A stretch of 64,000 nt of DNA from a virus. Position 1 is the stretch's first letter; each line of letters starts with the position of its first letter. The stretch covers positions 85,160 through 149,159 of IMG/VR virus record IMGVR_UViG_3300022602_000036, one strand, 5' to 3'. Under the pieces are notes generated by a model that saw only the letters and a list, made by a program, of their open reading frames with translations, was not told where the DNA came from and did not search any database. Both the position numbers and the translations under genes were made by a program. Positions 7,434 through 16,600 of the stretch are shown here, piece after piece.

Positions 7434-7615
7434 AAAAAATAATTGGATATATTCTAAGTTGGACATTATATTGGCTAGGTGACTTTACTAGTAAACCTAT
7501 GCACTACTTTGATTGGGGTTGGTTATATCCTGTGTATAATCATCTAATGATTTGGAGCACTGACGTACAAGATTGGTCAGGGTGTGATGGCCCGTGGGGA
7601 GAAGTCAATGGGTGA
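7430..7615 (+). CDS. Small tryptophan-rich protein
   Basis: This 61-residue aromatic protein has a hydrophobic N-terminus (residues 3-18) and the pattern D-W-G-W-L-Y-P-V-Y-N-H-L-M-I-W-S. I believe similar short proteins occur in other T4-like phages. It could be a small membrane protein. Its 3' end overlaps the next gene. Confidence 0.5.
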   Translation: MKKIIGYILSWTLYWLGDFTSKPMHYFDWGWLYPVYNHLMIWSTDVQDWSGCDGPWGEVNG

Positions 7616-7892
7616 TGAAAGTCAATGGTATTGGAATGATTGGAAAGACTACCAATACGCAGTTAAAAAAGACCTTAACGTCGAGTATGAACTTTGGGAA
7701 AATACACCTAAAAATAACACTGTTATCTTTAATGCTGGCACAGATGACGAAATGCTTAAAATTACTCCTGATGGTTTTTATGTTCGTGGAGTAAAGGTAG
7801 AACAAGGCCCAGAGGAAGCAGAAGCAGTATACAAAGCGTTTAAAGAGTTTATGACTTGGGCTATTATCAGCAGGCCCGAAGAAGAGCAATAA
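7608..7892 (+). CDS. Conserved phage protein (94 aa)
   Basis: This 94-residue acidic protein contains I-T-P-D-G-F-Y-V-R-G-V-K-V and ends with a helix. I chose the ATG at 7608, preceded by GGGGAG, over an in-frame ATG at 7584. It overlaps the previous gene by 8 bases. Proteins with the I-x-x-D-G-F-Y-x-R-G-x-x-V block are common small phage proteins of unknown function. Confidence 0.6.
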   Translation: MGDESQWYWNDWKDYQYAVKKDLNVEYELWENTPKNNTVIFNAGTDDEMLKITPDGFYVRGVKVEQGPEEAEAVYKAFKEFMTWAIISRPEEEQ

Positions 7893-7895
7893 ATA
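7888..7895 (+). promoter_or_regulatory. T4-like late promoter octamer
   Basis: AATAAATA overlaps the stop of the preceding gene and lies 22 bases before the TTG start of the IF-1 gene, with AAAGGAAAGGA in between as SD. Confidence 0.45.
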
Positions 7896-7917
7896 GTATA
7901 TTAAAGGAAAGGATCAA

Positions 7918-8133
7918 TTGGCAAAAGAAGACGTTATAAAACTATCAGGAACCGTAGAAGAAGTCTTAGGTAACAGTATGTTCCGTGTGAAATTAGAAAA
8001 CAATCACATTGTTACCGCATATATTGGAGGTAAACTCCGTATGCACACAATTAAGATTATCATGGGTGACGTAGTTGACGTTGAAATGACGCCATATGAT
8101 TTAACCAAAGCCCGTATTACTTACAGACGATAA
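7918..8133 (+). CDS. infA: Translation initiation factor IF-1
   Basis: This 71-residue protein aligns along its full length with bacterial IF-1, which is about 72 residues. It has the start M-A-K-E-D, then [24 protein letters not shown] and [12 protein letters not shown]-1 is a single OB-fold that occupies the 30S A-site and aids IF-2 and IF-3 at initiation. The start is TTG with a strong SD (AAAGGAAAGGA). An ATAAATA late octamer precedes it. The phage copy could bias initiation toward phage mRNAs, but it could also be a neutral host-derived gene. The identification is firm; the role is inferred. Confidence 0.93.
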   Translation: MAKEDVIKLSGTVEEVLGNSMFRVKLENNHIVTAYIGGKLRMHTIKIIMGDVVDVEMTPYDLTKARITYRR

Positions 8134-8255
8134 GCGTCCAGCACCAATTTACCTTTAAGCCACATTGGCTGTGCTGTGCAAAAACAAGGAAAGTTCACAA
8201 CTAGGGGTCCTTGGTAGCCTTGTTGACGACTGGACATAGATATTTATGGAAAATT
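8134..8255 (+). other. Structured intergenic region (two stem-loops)
   Basis: No coding frame is convincing here. CAGCAC-CAAT (8139-8148) can pair with ATTG-GCT-GTGCTG (8164-8176), leaving a three-base bulge. AACAAGG (8183-8189) can pair with CCTTGTT (8218-8224). No T-run follows, so neither is a typical terminator. The region may be a structured 5' leader of the superoxide dismutase mRNA or a small RNA. Confidence 0.4.
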
Positions 8256-8801
8256 ATGTATAACTTTATTAAATGGACATTAAACGAAGGCAAGGAGCCT
8301 AAAACACTTACCCAAACTCCACTGCCTTATGATCGTGGTGCTCTAGGTAAAAGTCTAAGCAAGGCCACATTAGACTATCACTATGGTAGCCTATACAAAG
8401 GCTATGTTGATCGCTACAACAAGGGCGAAGGTGATGCAGACTTCAACGAAGCAGGCGCTTTCTTACATGACTTATACTTCACACAATTCCGTGCGCCAAA
8501 AAGCTCAAATCTACCCGTAGGTAAAAGTCTAGAGTTAATCAATGAACATTTTACAAGTTTTGATAAATTCAAAGAAGCTTTTGAAAAAGAAGCTATGAAG
8601 ATACAGGGTTCAGGGTGGATCTATCTTTCATACCGTGGCGAGATTAAAACAATTAAAAATCACGAAGTTAGACGAGATATCGCACTGTTAGTTGACTGGT
8701 GGGAGCATGCATGGGCTCTTGACTATAAAGCAGATAAAAAAGGCTACTTAACTAATCAATGGAAAATCATTGATTGGGACATTATTAATCAAAGGATCTA
8801 A
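8256..8801 (+). CDS. Fe/Mn superoxide dismutase
   Basis: This 181-residue enzyme converts superoxide to oxygen and hydrogen peroxide. All four metal ligands are visible: His42, His71, Asp147 and His151, the last two in the D-W-W-E-H-A-W-A-L-D-Y signature. I chose the ATG at 8256; upstream in-frame codons would add residues that do not align with the family. Residues 1-12 precede the dismutase fold and end L-N-E-G, resembling a T4 capsid-targeting peptide with an L-x-E cleavage site. The enzyme may therefore be packaged in the virion. Its stop is adjacent to the next start (TAAATG). Fe versus Mn cannot be decided. Confidence 0.92.
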   Translation: MYNFIKWTLNEGKEPKTLTQTPLPYDRGALGKSLSKATLDYHYGSLYKGYVDRYNKGEGDADFNEAGAFLHDLYFTQFRAPKSSNLPVGKSLELINEHFTSFDKFKEAFEKEAMKIQGSGWIYLSYRGEIKTIKNHEVRRDIALLVDWWEHAWALDYKADKKGYLTNQWKIIDWDIINQRI

Positions 8802-9560
8802 ATGCGAACTCCTCTTGTACTAGTTGGTACACGATACAACATCTTACCTTTATTAGAAATAGCTGAAGCAACTAATTACGAAGTAATTGGAATTTTAGAT
8901 CGTTTTTATGTAGGACAGAAATTTGAAGGTATAGATGTTATAGGATCTGATCTAGATCTACTAGACAAAGAAAATCAAACCATACAGGATCTTATTAGCA
9001 CAGCTGAATTTTTTGTCTGTACCTATTTTCCAGGTTATACCAATACCGATAATCCCAACGAAAACACATTCTTATTAAGATTGCAACGCATTGATTTAGT
9101 TAAGCGTGCTGGATGTCAGTTGGCGAATCTAATACACCCCAAAGCAGATATCAGCAAATATGCCACTGTTGGTAAAAATACGCTAGCACTGTTAAACTCG
9201 TATGTTGAGCCTAGATCCACCGTTGAGGATTTTTGTACCCTTATGCAAGGAGTTGGTATTGGGCACAACAGTATTGTAGGGGAAAATTGTTCATTCTCTG
9301 GTGATGGTGGAGTCGCAGGCAGTGTGACCATGGGCAAAAATGTCTACGTAGGTGTTAACGTTCGTATATTAAATACCATGGAAAAGAATGTCACAGTAGG
9401 TGACAATGTTATTATTGGCCCAGGACTAATAATTATGAAAGACATACCTGCAGATACTATTGTGTATCCAAATGGTAAAATGGTTCCTAACTGTGATTTT
9501 GATCCAAAAAAATACGAAGGGAACGGAATATTCCCTTCGTACCAGCGACTAACTTCTTAA
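8802..9560 (+). CDS. NeuD/PglD-type sugar O-/N-acyltransferase
   Basis: This 252-residue protein has an N-terminal Rossmann-like subdomain (L-V-L-V-G-T-R-Y-N) and a C-terminal left-handed beta-helix built of hexapeptide repeats (about residues 105-225). This is the architecture of NeuD/PglD acetyltransferases that use acetyl-CoA to modify nucleotide sugars or surface glycans. It starts directly after the dismutase stop and probably shares its transcript. It could modify host surface polysaccharide or a virion glycan; the substrate is unknown. Confidence 0.8.
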   Translation: MRTPLVLVGTRYNILPLLEIAEATNYEVIGILDRFYVGQKFEGIDVIGSDLDLLDKENQTIQDLISTAEFFVCTYFPGYTNTDNPNENTFLLRLQRIDLVKRAGCQLANLIHPKADISKYATVGKNTLALLNSYVEPRSTVEDFCTLMQGVGIGHNSIVGENCSFSGDGGVAGSVTMGKNVYVGVNVRILNTMEKNVTVGDNVIIGPGLIIMKDIPADTIVYPNGKMVPNCDFDPKKYEGNGIFPSYQRLTS

Positions 9561-9562
9561 AC

Positions 9563-10609
9563 TTACATCACTTCAATATCAGCAGTGGCAATAGGGAATA
9601 GATCAACTCTATGCTTGCGTTCTTGATTGTATTCGTCTTGTGCAAATGGTAGGTATTCACCTGCTAGTTTATCATAATCAAATTGTAAACGTAGACCTAC
9701 TCTGTCAGGTAAACGTCCCTTTGCAGGTTCAATTAGTCTACGATGTAAGGTAATTGAATTATCAAATATCATAAGGTCACGATCACCTTTGTACCAATGA
9801 TCATACATGTACTCTGGAACAAAAATACCTTTTTTAATAGTTTCAAATATCTTTGTGCTTTCTTCTCTAGACATGCCCTCAATATAGTCAAGCGTGGTGA
9901 TGCCTAAGTGAATACCTTTTACCCCACCAGGGCTAGTAATAACCAACGGTACTTTCATATCTGGCTCAGGGCATTGGTTTTCTTTATAAAATGCTTCTTG
10001 ATCTGGTACTACTTCTGGGTGAACTCCTTTTTCGTGATAGTTATGTACTACTACCATTTCATCTAGTTCACTGCGGAAACTTTCACTAAGTGATTCATAA
10101 TAGTCAGTGGTTGTACAAAACCCTGTAGCAGATCCTACGAAGTTTTCCCATCCCATCAAAGACACTCCAGGAGCAAAACTAACATCTGAACAGGCATTGC
10201 TGTGCCAATTCAACTCACCATCTCCAAAGATGCCAATAGATTGTCCACGACGATTTTTCTTAGGTGTTACGCGAACTAGTTGCATGTGCTTGTCAATTAA
10301 CCAACGGCGAGCATTTTGAACTGATTCCATTTCTTCTGCATTGAGCTCATTGTTGAATATTAATTCTTTCAATGGCTTTCCATATTTTAAATATAGATTC
10401 ACTGGACGCGGAAATCTTGGCGTGCCCCATTTTAACATTAGTTCATTATAACGTGGATAGTCAAGAGTATTACCGCGAATAATAGTAACTAATCCCTGAA
10501 GATGTAAATTGCCAATTTCCATCCATTCTTCGTCAGAAATGGTATTTAAATCTACATCATCAATAAAATGGCCAAACCTTCCCAGGCCAGGAATTTTAGT
10601 AATTTTCAT
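9563..10609 (-). CDS. TauD/TfdA-family Fe(II)/2-oxoglutarate oxygenase
   Basis: This 348-residue protein has the TauD/TfdA pattern. Residues 134-144 read N-W-H-S-N-A-C-S-D-V-S, where the family normally has W-H-x-D. A distal histidine lies in S-I-T-L-H289-R-R-L, and arginines in R-V-G-L-R-L-Q-F could bind 2-oxoglutarate. The usual Asp ligand is replaced by Asn138, so the metal site is altered or Asp142 compensates. TauD-like genes are known from T4-like marine phages, but their substrates are not established. GAGGAAA precedes the ATG. The 3' end is two bases from the convergent acyltransferase gene. Confidence 0.8.
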   Translation of the reverse strand: MKITKIPGLGRFGHFIDDVDLNTISDEEWMEIGNLHLQGLVTIIRGNTLDYPRYNELMLKWGTPRFPRPVNLYLKYGKPLKELIFNNELNAEEMESVQNARRWLIDKHMQLVRVTPKKNRRGQSIGIFGDGELNWHSNACSDVSFAPGVSLMGWENFVGSATGFCTTTDYYESLSESFRSELDEMVVVHNYHEKGVHPEVVPDQEAFYKENQCPEPDMKVPLVITSPGGVKGIHLGITTLDYIEGMSREESTKIFETIKKGIFVPEYMYDHWYKGDRDLMIFDNSITLHRRLIEPAKGRLPDRVGLRLQFDYDKLAGEYLPFAQDEYNQERKHRVDLFPIATADIEVM

Positions 10610-10755
10610 AAATTTTCCTCAAATAAATTTTAATTAGATTTTATTGCTAGTGAGAAATCACACACGGAAGGCGTTCTAATTTAACAAATTAGTAAAAGGA
10701 TTATTATCCCAGGCGTCTTAGTTTTCCGACGTCGATGAATATCGGCGCTGCATAA
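10610..10755. other. Intergenic palindrome cluster
   Basis: This 146-base gap between two minus-strand genes contains several short inverted repeats: CTAATTT-AAC-AAATTAG (10676-10692), GGAT-TATT-ATCC (10699-10710), GGCGTC with GACGTC (10712-10733) and CGAT-GAAT-ATCG (10733-10744). It may form a folded transcript end or leader between the two oxygenase-like genes. No clear promoter or coding frame was seen. Confidence 0.4.
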
Positions 10756-11358
10756 TTATTTATGTTGTTTATAAACGCCAGCTAAATTATACATAGGTTC
10801 TGTGCCTAAGTTAAGCATAGCATAGTCATGTACACCTTCGTTTAGGCAATATGCATGACCCATTTTAGGTTCAAAGTATCCGCGGTTCTCAACAGCAAAA
10901 TACCTTTCAGCAACATAATTCAAAGGAATCCAAAATATATTAAATCCTGCATTGATAGAATCTGTAGGCATGTGATATCTATCTTCAATCCTGGTGTGAT
11001 TGTCAAAGAATCCCAAAGGATTCATTTTAATAATGCGTAGCCCCAGGGGAGTAATACCTAATTTTTCAATTGTTTCTTTAAAAATTACAGTACTACTATC
11101 CCACTCAACAGTACAGGGATCTTGGTCAAAACTAAAACTACCATTATGTGAATAAATTAATTTATACTCCATATTACCAATGCTGTTTTCTTTAGGACGA
11201 GTAAATACTGATAACTCAATAGTCTGACAGAGTTGATATAACATACTGGTTGTATCAGCATCAATGTCTGCTATAGGGCGCATGAAATCATTTTCAACTA
11301 ATGATTGATCTATTTCAGATAGCTTAGAAAAGAAATTATAAGTAGCAAGGCTAGGCAT
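10756..11358 (-). CDS. Putative aspartyl/asparaginyl hydroxylase-like oxygenase
   Basis: This 200-residue protein ends with a beta-barrel-like region. It holds N-P-L-G-F-F-D-N-H-T-R (a possible first His/Asp pair), F-N-I-F-W-I-P-L-N and G-V-H-D-Y-A-M-L-N-L-G (a possible distal His followed by the N-x-G turn). This arrangement resembles aspartyl/asparaginyl beta-hydroxylases, which are Fe(II)/2-oxoglutarate enzymes. The match is by pattern only, so the family is tentative. It lies next to the TauD-like gene on the same strand, and both are probably co-regulated accessory genes. Confidence 0.5.
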   Translation of the reverse strand: MPSLATYNFFSKLSEIDQSLVENDFMRPIADIDADTTSMLYQLCQTIELSVFTRPKENSIGNMEYKLIYSHNGSFSFDQDPCTVEWDSSTVIFKETIEKLGITPLGLRIIKMNPLGFFDNHTRIEDRYHMPTDSINAGFNIFWIPLNYVAERYFAVENRGYFEPKMGHAYCLNEGVHDYAMLNLGTEPMYNLAGVYKQHK

Positions 11359-11391
11359 ACTTGATATTTATTCTAATATATGCTATTATAA

Positions 11392-11399
11392 TATAAATA
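11392..11399 (+). promoter_or_regulatory. T4 late promoter, exact consensus
   Basis: TATAAATA, identical to the T4 late consensus, lies 16 bases before the ATG of the Fe-S carrier gene, with AAAGGA in between. Confidence 0.6.
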
Positions 11400-11415
11400 T
11401 CTTAAAGGACCTAAT

Positions 11416-11748
11416 ATGGACTCATTTGTAACTGTAAAACCTGGTGCTATTGCTAAAGTTAAAGAACTCATAGCAGAAGAAAACAATCCTAATCTCAAAT
11501 TGCGTATGTTTGTTAGCGGTGGTGGATGCAGTGGATTCCAATATGGTTTTACTTTTGAAGAAGAAACCAATGACGATGATTGGAGTTTTGACTTTGATGG
11601 TGTTACACTAGTAATAGACAGCATGAGCAGTCAATATCTGCAAGGCGCTGAAGTAGACTATACAGAAAGTCTACACGGTAGTCAATTTAGTATTAAAAAT
11701 CCAAATGCGCAAACTACCTGTGGATGTGGTAGTAGTTTTTCAATTTAA
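11416..11748 (+). CDS. A-type iron-sulfur carrier (ErpA/IscA/HesB family)
   Basis: This 110-residue protein has all three conserved cysteines of A-type carriers: Cys38 in S-G-G-G-C-S-G-F and Cys102/Cys104 in T-T-C-G-C-G-S-S-F. Such proteins receive Fe-S clusters from the scaffold and deliver them to apo-enzymes. Length and spacing are normal for the family. Acidic residues in the middle (E-E-E-T-N-D-D-D-W) resemble ErpA. In this genome it could help mature Fe-S enzymes such as the radical SAM protein at 23.6 kb; that is inference. An exact late promoter precedes it. Confidence 0.92.
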   Translation: MDSFVTVKPGAIAKVKELIAEENNPNLKLRMFVSGGGCSGFQYGFTFEEETNDDDWSFDFDGVTLVIDSMSSQYLQGAEVDYTESLHGSQFSIKNPNAQTTCGCGSSFSI

Positions 11749-11757
11749 AGGGTTTCA

Positions 11758-12621
11758 ATGAGAATAGCACTTTGTTTTAGCGGGCAGAACCGCACAGGAC
11801 ATGTCACAGCAGAAAATATCAAACGTTATGTAGGCGACCTACTACCCGACTGTGATGTATTTGCACACTTTTGGGACAGCGAAACCCGCGGTACCAACTT
11901 TGCTAACCGTGAAGGTGCGGCCAGTACAGGTAATGATTGGCATGATGCACAACTGTCCAGCAAAGACAAATTTGTCAAATTCTACAGTGAATGGATGCCA
12001 CGTACTATCATGGTAGAAGAGTATGACCTACAGCCTAGCAAAAAACTTTGGGGTGGTCGTCGTTGGGATCCTGTAGCAGGCAAATATCAAGTCAGCATGT
12101 GGCGCAGTGTTTACGAAGCCAACAAGCTAAAAATGGACTACGCTCAAAAGAATCAGATTGTGTACGACTACGCAGTGCGATTACGTAGCGACATTGTATT
12201 TGATTCAAGCAAAAGTCTAGCAGAAGACCTAAAAGAAATTCCTAATAATCAAACCATGTTACACGGAGATCATTATCATGTTTGGGATTATGATGGACAT
12301 ACCAGAGTAGAAGATATCTTTTGGTTAGGATCTAGTTCTTTAATGGATCAAGTATCAACTTATTGTTTTGCTCATTCTAACACTGTAGCTAATATAGACG
12401 ACCCTACACAACCTGGATATGAAGATTGGCAATGGCATAGCTGTGCGTGGATTACCAAAACCCTAGGCTATAAAATCAACGCATTAACCAACAACATGAT
12501 GCGTATCTACACAGAACAGGATATAACTTCTGGCACTGATCCTTTAAACCCAGGATGGGGTCGTGCACCACTCTACGGTGCTTACAACGATAAAAACATA
12601 GAGAAAATCCGCCGTTGGTAA
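11758..12621 (+). CDS. Glycosyltransferase-like protein
   Basis: This 287-residue protein begins M-R-I-A-L-C-F-S-G-Q-N-R-T, a start shared by a group of phage and bacterial proteins with a nucleotide-sugar-transferase-like fold. R-L-R-S-D-I-V-F-D (about residues 141-149) is likely the metal-binding acidic site, analogous to DXD. No membrane segment is present. It may modify host surface or virion carbohydrate, but the substrate is unknown. It follows the Fe-S carrier by 9 bases and is followed by a late promoter. Confidence 0.55.
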   Translation: MRIALCFSGQNRTGHVTAENIKRYVGDLLPDCDVFAHFWDSETRGTNFANREGAASTGNDWHDAQLSSKDKFVKFYSEWMPRTIMVEEYDLQPSKKLWGGRRWDPVAGKYQVSMWRSVYEANKLKMDYAQKNQIVYDYAVRLRSDIVFDSSKSLAEDLKEIPNNQTMLHGDHYHVWDYDGHTRVEDIFWLGSSSLMDQVSTYCFAHSNTVANIDDPTQPGYEDWQWHSCAWITKTLGYKINALTNNMMRIYTEQDITSGTDPLNPGWGRAPLYGAYNDKNIEKIRRW

Positions 12622-12629
12622 GATAAATA
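12622..12629 (+). promoter_or_regulatory. T4-like late promoter octamer
   Basis: GATAAATA directly follows the upstream stop and lies 22 bases before the ATG at 12652, with AAGAGG as SD. Confidence 0.5.
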
Positions 12630-12651
12630 CTAGATAATTAAGAGGTCTAGT

Positions 12652-12930
12652 ATGTCAATAACATTAGCAAACGTAAACTTAGGTACAGGTCCTGGTGCAG
12701 GCAATGGTGATCCATTACGTACCGCATTCAGCACCATCAACAATAATTTTGCTGTCATACAGGCCAATATCAACAGTCCAGGAGTAACACCAGTAACACT
12801 AGTTAGCCCAGGACCAACACACAGCAACAGTTCAGGATCTTCAGGACAAGTAGCCGTAACTGGCGGTAATTTATACCTTTGCATTGCTCCTAACACCTGG
12901 GTCAAAACTTCAGTTATCACGTCATTCTAG
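12652..12930 (+). CDS. Small tail-fibre-type virion protein
   Basis: This 92-residue protein starts with N-L-G-T-G-P-G-A-G-N-G-D-P-L-R-T-A-F, then I-N-N-N-F. This is a widespread motif at the start of marine phage structural proteins. The C-terminal half holds G-G-N-L-Y-L-C-I-A-P-N-T-W-V-K, a typical fibre-tip strand pair. It has its own late promoter. It is the first of a run of structural genes ending at 19127. Confidence 0.7.
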   Translation: MSITLANVNLGTGPGAGNGDPLRTAFSTINNNFAVIQANINSPGVTPVTLVSPGPTHSNSSGSSGQVAVTGGNLYLCIAPNTWVKTSVITSF

Positions 12931-12943
12931 TTTCTTAACCCTA

Positions 12944-12951
12944 GATAAATA
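12944..12951 (+). promoter_or_regulatory. T4-like late promoter octamer
   Basis: GATAAATA lies 31 bases before the ATG at 12983. Confidence 0.5.
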
Positions 12952-12982
12952 CTACAATATAGGATTCTTCTAGGTTACAATT

Positions 12983-13657
12983 ATGACTATTACCACAGTA
13001 TCATTTAATACAGTAAACGTAGGTGCCGCGCCAAACGATGGCACAGGTGATGATCTACGTGATGCCTTTATCAAGGTAAACACTAACTTTTCAGACATTT
13101 CAACCATCGGGTTTAATGCGGCCAACATTTATGCTCCTTCAGGTACTGTGCAAGCTAGATACTTTATAGGCGATGGTAGCCAATTAACTAACTTACTAGC
13201 TAGTCCTAGCGCATACAGTAACGTCAACGTAGCCGCATACCTAACCACTGGACTGGTTACTACTGTTAATACATCAGGTAACATCCTAAGTGCTGGTGCA
13301 ACCCATAATTTATTAACTGTTAATGGGCCATTGATCACCGCAGGTGCTAGAATTGTTGCAGGATACCAATACAGCAACGTATTAGCTAACGTTGGTATTA
13401 CTATTGGTAACAGTGTAGAACGTTTGGTTTTAGATCCAACACAGGTTATCAGCGATTATGTTACGGTAATTTTACCAAGTGCTAACGTTGATGCTACTTT
13501 GGTCACAGTCAGCACAACACAGACAATCCAATTCCTAAATGTTGTAGCTAACCCAGGAACAACATTACTTAACAGTGGTAATATCACATTAGCAGCAGGA
13601 ACCAAAGCAGAATACTTCTATCATGCGGTAGAAAGTAAATGGTATAAAGTAGGATAA
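12983..13657 (+). CDS. Tail-fibre-like virion protein
   Basis: This 224-residue protein has the G-D-D-L-R-D-A-F-I-K-V-N-T-N-F N-terminal module and F-I-G-D-G-S-Q-L-T-N-L, a motif common in phage fibre repeats. The last ~95 residues (from G-Y-Q-Y-S-N) are paralogous to the end of the 17970-19127 protein, including S-A-N-V-D-A-T-L-V-T-V and F-Y-H-x2-E-S-x-W-Y. The shared end is probably a trimerisation or tip domain. It is transcribed from a late promoter. Confidence 0.75.
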   Translation: MTITTVSFNTVNVGAAPNDGTGDDLRDAFIKVNTNFSDISTIGFNAANIYAPSGTVQARYFIGDGSQLTNLLASPSAYSNVNVAAYLTTGLVTTVNTSGNILSAGATHNLLTVNGPLITAGARIVAGYQYSNVLANVGITIGNSVERLVLDPTQVISDYVTVILPSANVDATLVTVSTTQTIQFLNVVANPGTTLLNSGNITLAAGTKAEYFYHAVESKWYKVG

Positions 13658-13660
13658 CAC

Positions 13661-16600
13661 ATGGCATATCCAGTCTGGATAACACCTGCAGGTAATTTAG
13701 GCATAGTACCTGAAGAAGAGTTCTATCAACTGCCTCTTGACGCATTTGATGCCGCAGGTGGGCAACTAAAATTTTTCCAAGTGTCAGGTACTCTTCCGCC
13801 AGGTATGCAGGTAGTATCTGATACGGCCAATTCTAAAGGATACGTACAGGGTATTCCAGTAAGCACAGCAGGCCCTGATCAAAATCAAGAATACTCATTT
13901 ACTGTGCGTGTACAGAATCTCAGTGATGGTGGCCTAGCTGATCGAAGTTTTACTTTAACAATCACCAACGTTGCTCCTCCTATTATTGTTCCACGTAATG
14001 TTGATCTTGGCACATACTTTGATGGTAGTTACGTCAACATACAATTAGAAGCACCAGAATATATTGTAGGTGCAATAGAAACTTGGACTGTTAAAACTGG
14101 TACACTACCTCCAGGGTTAACTTTAACAACATCAGGCCTATTGTCAGGATATCTGCAACCAATTCCAGCAAATGGCTACGCAGGTGAGCCAGGTTGGGAC
14201 GACACACCCTGGGATGATCTAGGCTGGCAATTTCCTCTAGGGTCAATTAGTAAAAACTTTGACTTTAGTATAGAAGTATTTGATGGTGCTAACTATGATC
14301 TAAGCACTTATAAGATGTTAGTAGAGCCACGTGCTTATCTGACAGATGACAGCACATTGCTGACAGTTGATGCTACAACAGTCAATGGTAAACCACTAAC
14401 CGTGGATACTGGTGCTAGACATTTTCCAATTATCACAACTACACAAGCTGACTTTGTTCCAGAACGTCAGGGTGGTTGGTTTAGCCAACAGATACAGGCC
14501 ATTGACCTTGACAGTGATGTTTTGCAGTATGTTATCCCAACACTAGACGCTGGGTCGTTTGATGAACAGAATATAGTCAGTGAACCATCATATATCGATG
14601 CAGTGGTTACTAATAACAGTATCACTGTGGGTACTAGCTCATTGGTTACTCCTACTATTGCACCATTGACCAACGGCACACAAATACAGGTCTTACAAAA
14701 CTACACAGACCCAGACTCAGAGCAAACTAGTCTAGTTTGGTACAATGCCACTGTTAATAATTATACCACAGTCCAATTGACTGGTAATACTATTGTTCGC
14801 GGTAATGTTGGTGACTACATCACACAGGCCAGCAGTGGCGCTAATGCCACTATCAGTAATGTTAGTACAACTACAGGTTTTATGACCTTGGGCGGAGCCA
14901 GCTTAACAGGAACTATTGCTCTAGCAGGCGGGGTACTAACAGCGACCAAAGGCAGTTATATCACACAAACTATCAGTGGTAATACTGCTAATGCTGTAGT
15001 AACTGGTAACGTAACCAATACCCTTGTTGTACCTGTGCAGTTTTTAACTGGCGGGTTTGTAACTACAACCAATAGCTATCTACAATTAAACGGCAGCAAT
15101 CTTACAGTTTGGCCATTAACAGTGACTATTTCACCAACTAGCGTAACATTCAATGCTAATATTGGTGACTATATCACACAACCTAGCACTGGTGCCAATG
15201 CTACTGTAATTGATCCGCATGGCACAATTGACACTGACGGATGGAGTTCAAATGTTGTAAACCCATTTGTTCTAGCTGTACAATATACGTCAGGCACGTT
15301 TAACGTTGGTGCAGGTAACATACAGATCAATGGTAGTAATGTCAGCATATATCCAACCAGCGTGAGCTGTGTAACATCAGTAGCGGCACAGTACAACTCA
15401 GCAAATGCGTTTAGATTAATCAGTGGCAGTTATGCTTATATTAAAGGTGCCAATACCCGTAGTATCCCAACTAGTATCACTAGCGTAGGGGTAACTGTTG
15501 ATGGTAGTCCAAATACACAAGGTGCAGGCTTTGACGCAGGATATTTTGATCAAGGTAGTTTACAACTACCATCAACCTTATCTTGCGATGTTAATTCAGG
15601 GTGGATCACTGGATCTTTACCTGTGCAGATAGCCAATGAAACAACTTATAATTTCTCAATTGAAGTTTACAAACGAGATTATCCAGGATACATTACCAAA
15701 CAACTATATACACTGACTATCTTAGGCGATTTGTACAACAACATTGAATGGCTAACCCCTAGTTATTTGGGCACTATTGAAAATGGTGCAGTCAGTGATC
15801 TTAGCATCACAGCACTCAGCAGTGAAGGTAAGTCAGTTTACTATACCTATACACCAGGAGCATATCTCAGCTTACCACAGGGACTAGAACTACAACCAGA
15901 CGGATTAATTTCAGGTCGTGTGAGTTTTGAGCTGTTTAGTTTAGACAATGGATACACTACATTTGATGTTAATAATGTTGCTGTAGCGAATCCCACTACA
16001 TTTGACCACACATTTAACTTTAGTGTTGATGCTATTGCCTTTGATCAAACTGCACGTGCTACGCAGACATTTAGTATTGTAGTCAGAGAAAGAAATACTA
16101 AACCATATGAGAATCTGTATCTCAAAGCATACTTAACTCCATACCAACGCAGAGAATTCCAAACTATCATGTTAGATTCTAGCGTGTTTCCGCCTGATGC
16201 AATCTACAGACACACTGACCCTTGGTTTGGTCGTAGTAAAGACATTAAAACTCTATTCCTAGCTGGGCTTAACCCTAGCACTGCTGCAGAATATGCTAAC
16301 GCAGTTAAAACCAATCACTTTGGTAAACGCCTGCTGTTTGGTAATGTAAAAAGCGCCGTGGCTAGAACTGACAACGTCTATGACGTAACAGACAATAACA
16401 CAGGCGCAGTAGTTGGTACTTGGAATCAAACTACTTTGGTTTTTGTGCCTACTGATTATAGTTTAGGCTACACTGTATCTAATCAAATTCCAAACGGCAC
16501 TACCATTGGTCAACAGCATATCAAGTATGATGTTGTTTATGTTGAAATCCAAGACGAAAATACTCCTCCTGTAGGACAAAATCGCGACAGTATCAACCTA

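Noticed and set aside
10610-10755. tRNA-like or terminator element in the palindrome-rich gap
   Set aside because: No cloverleaf, T-loop motif or U-tract could be found; only short inverted repeats.
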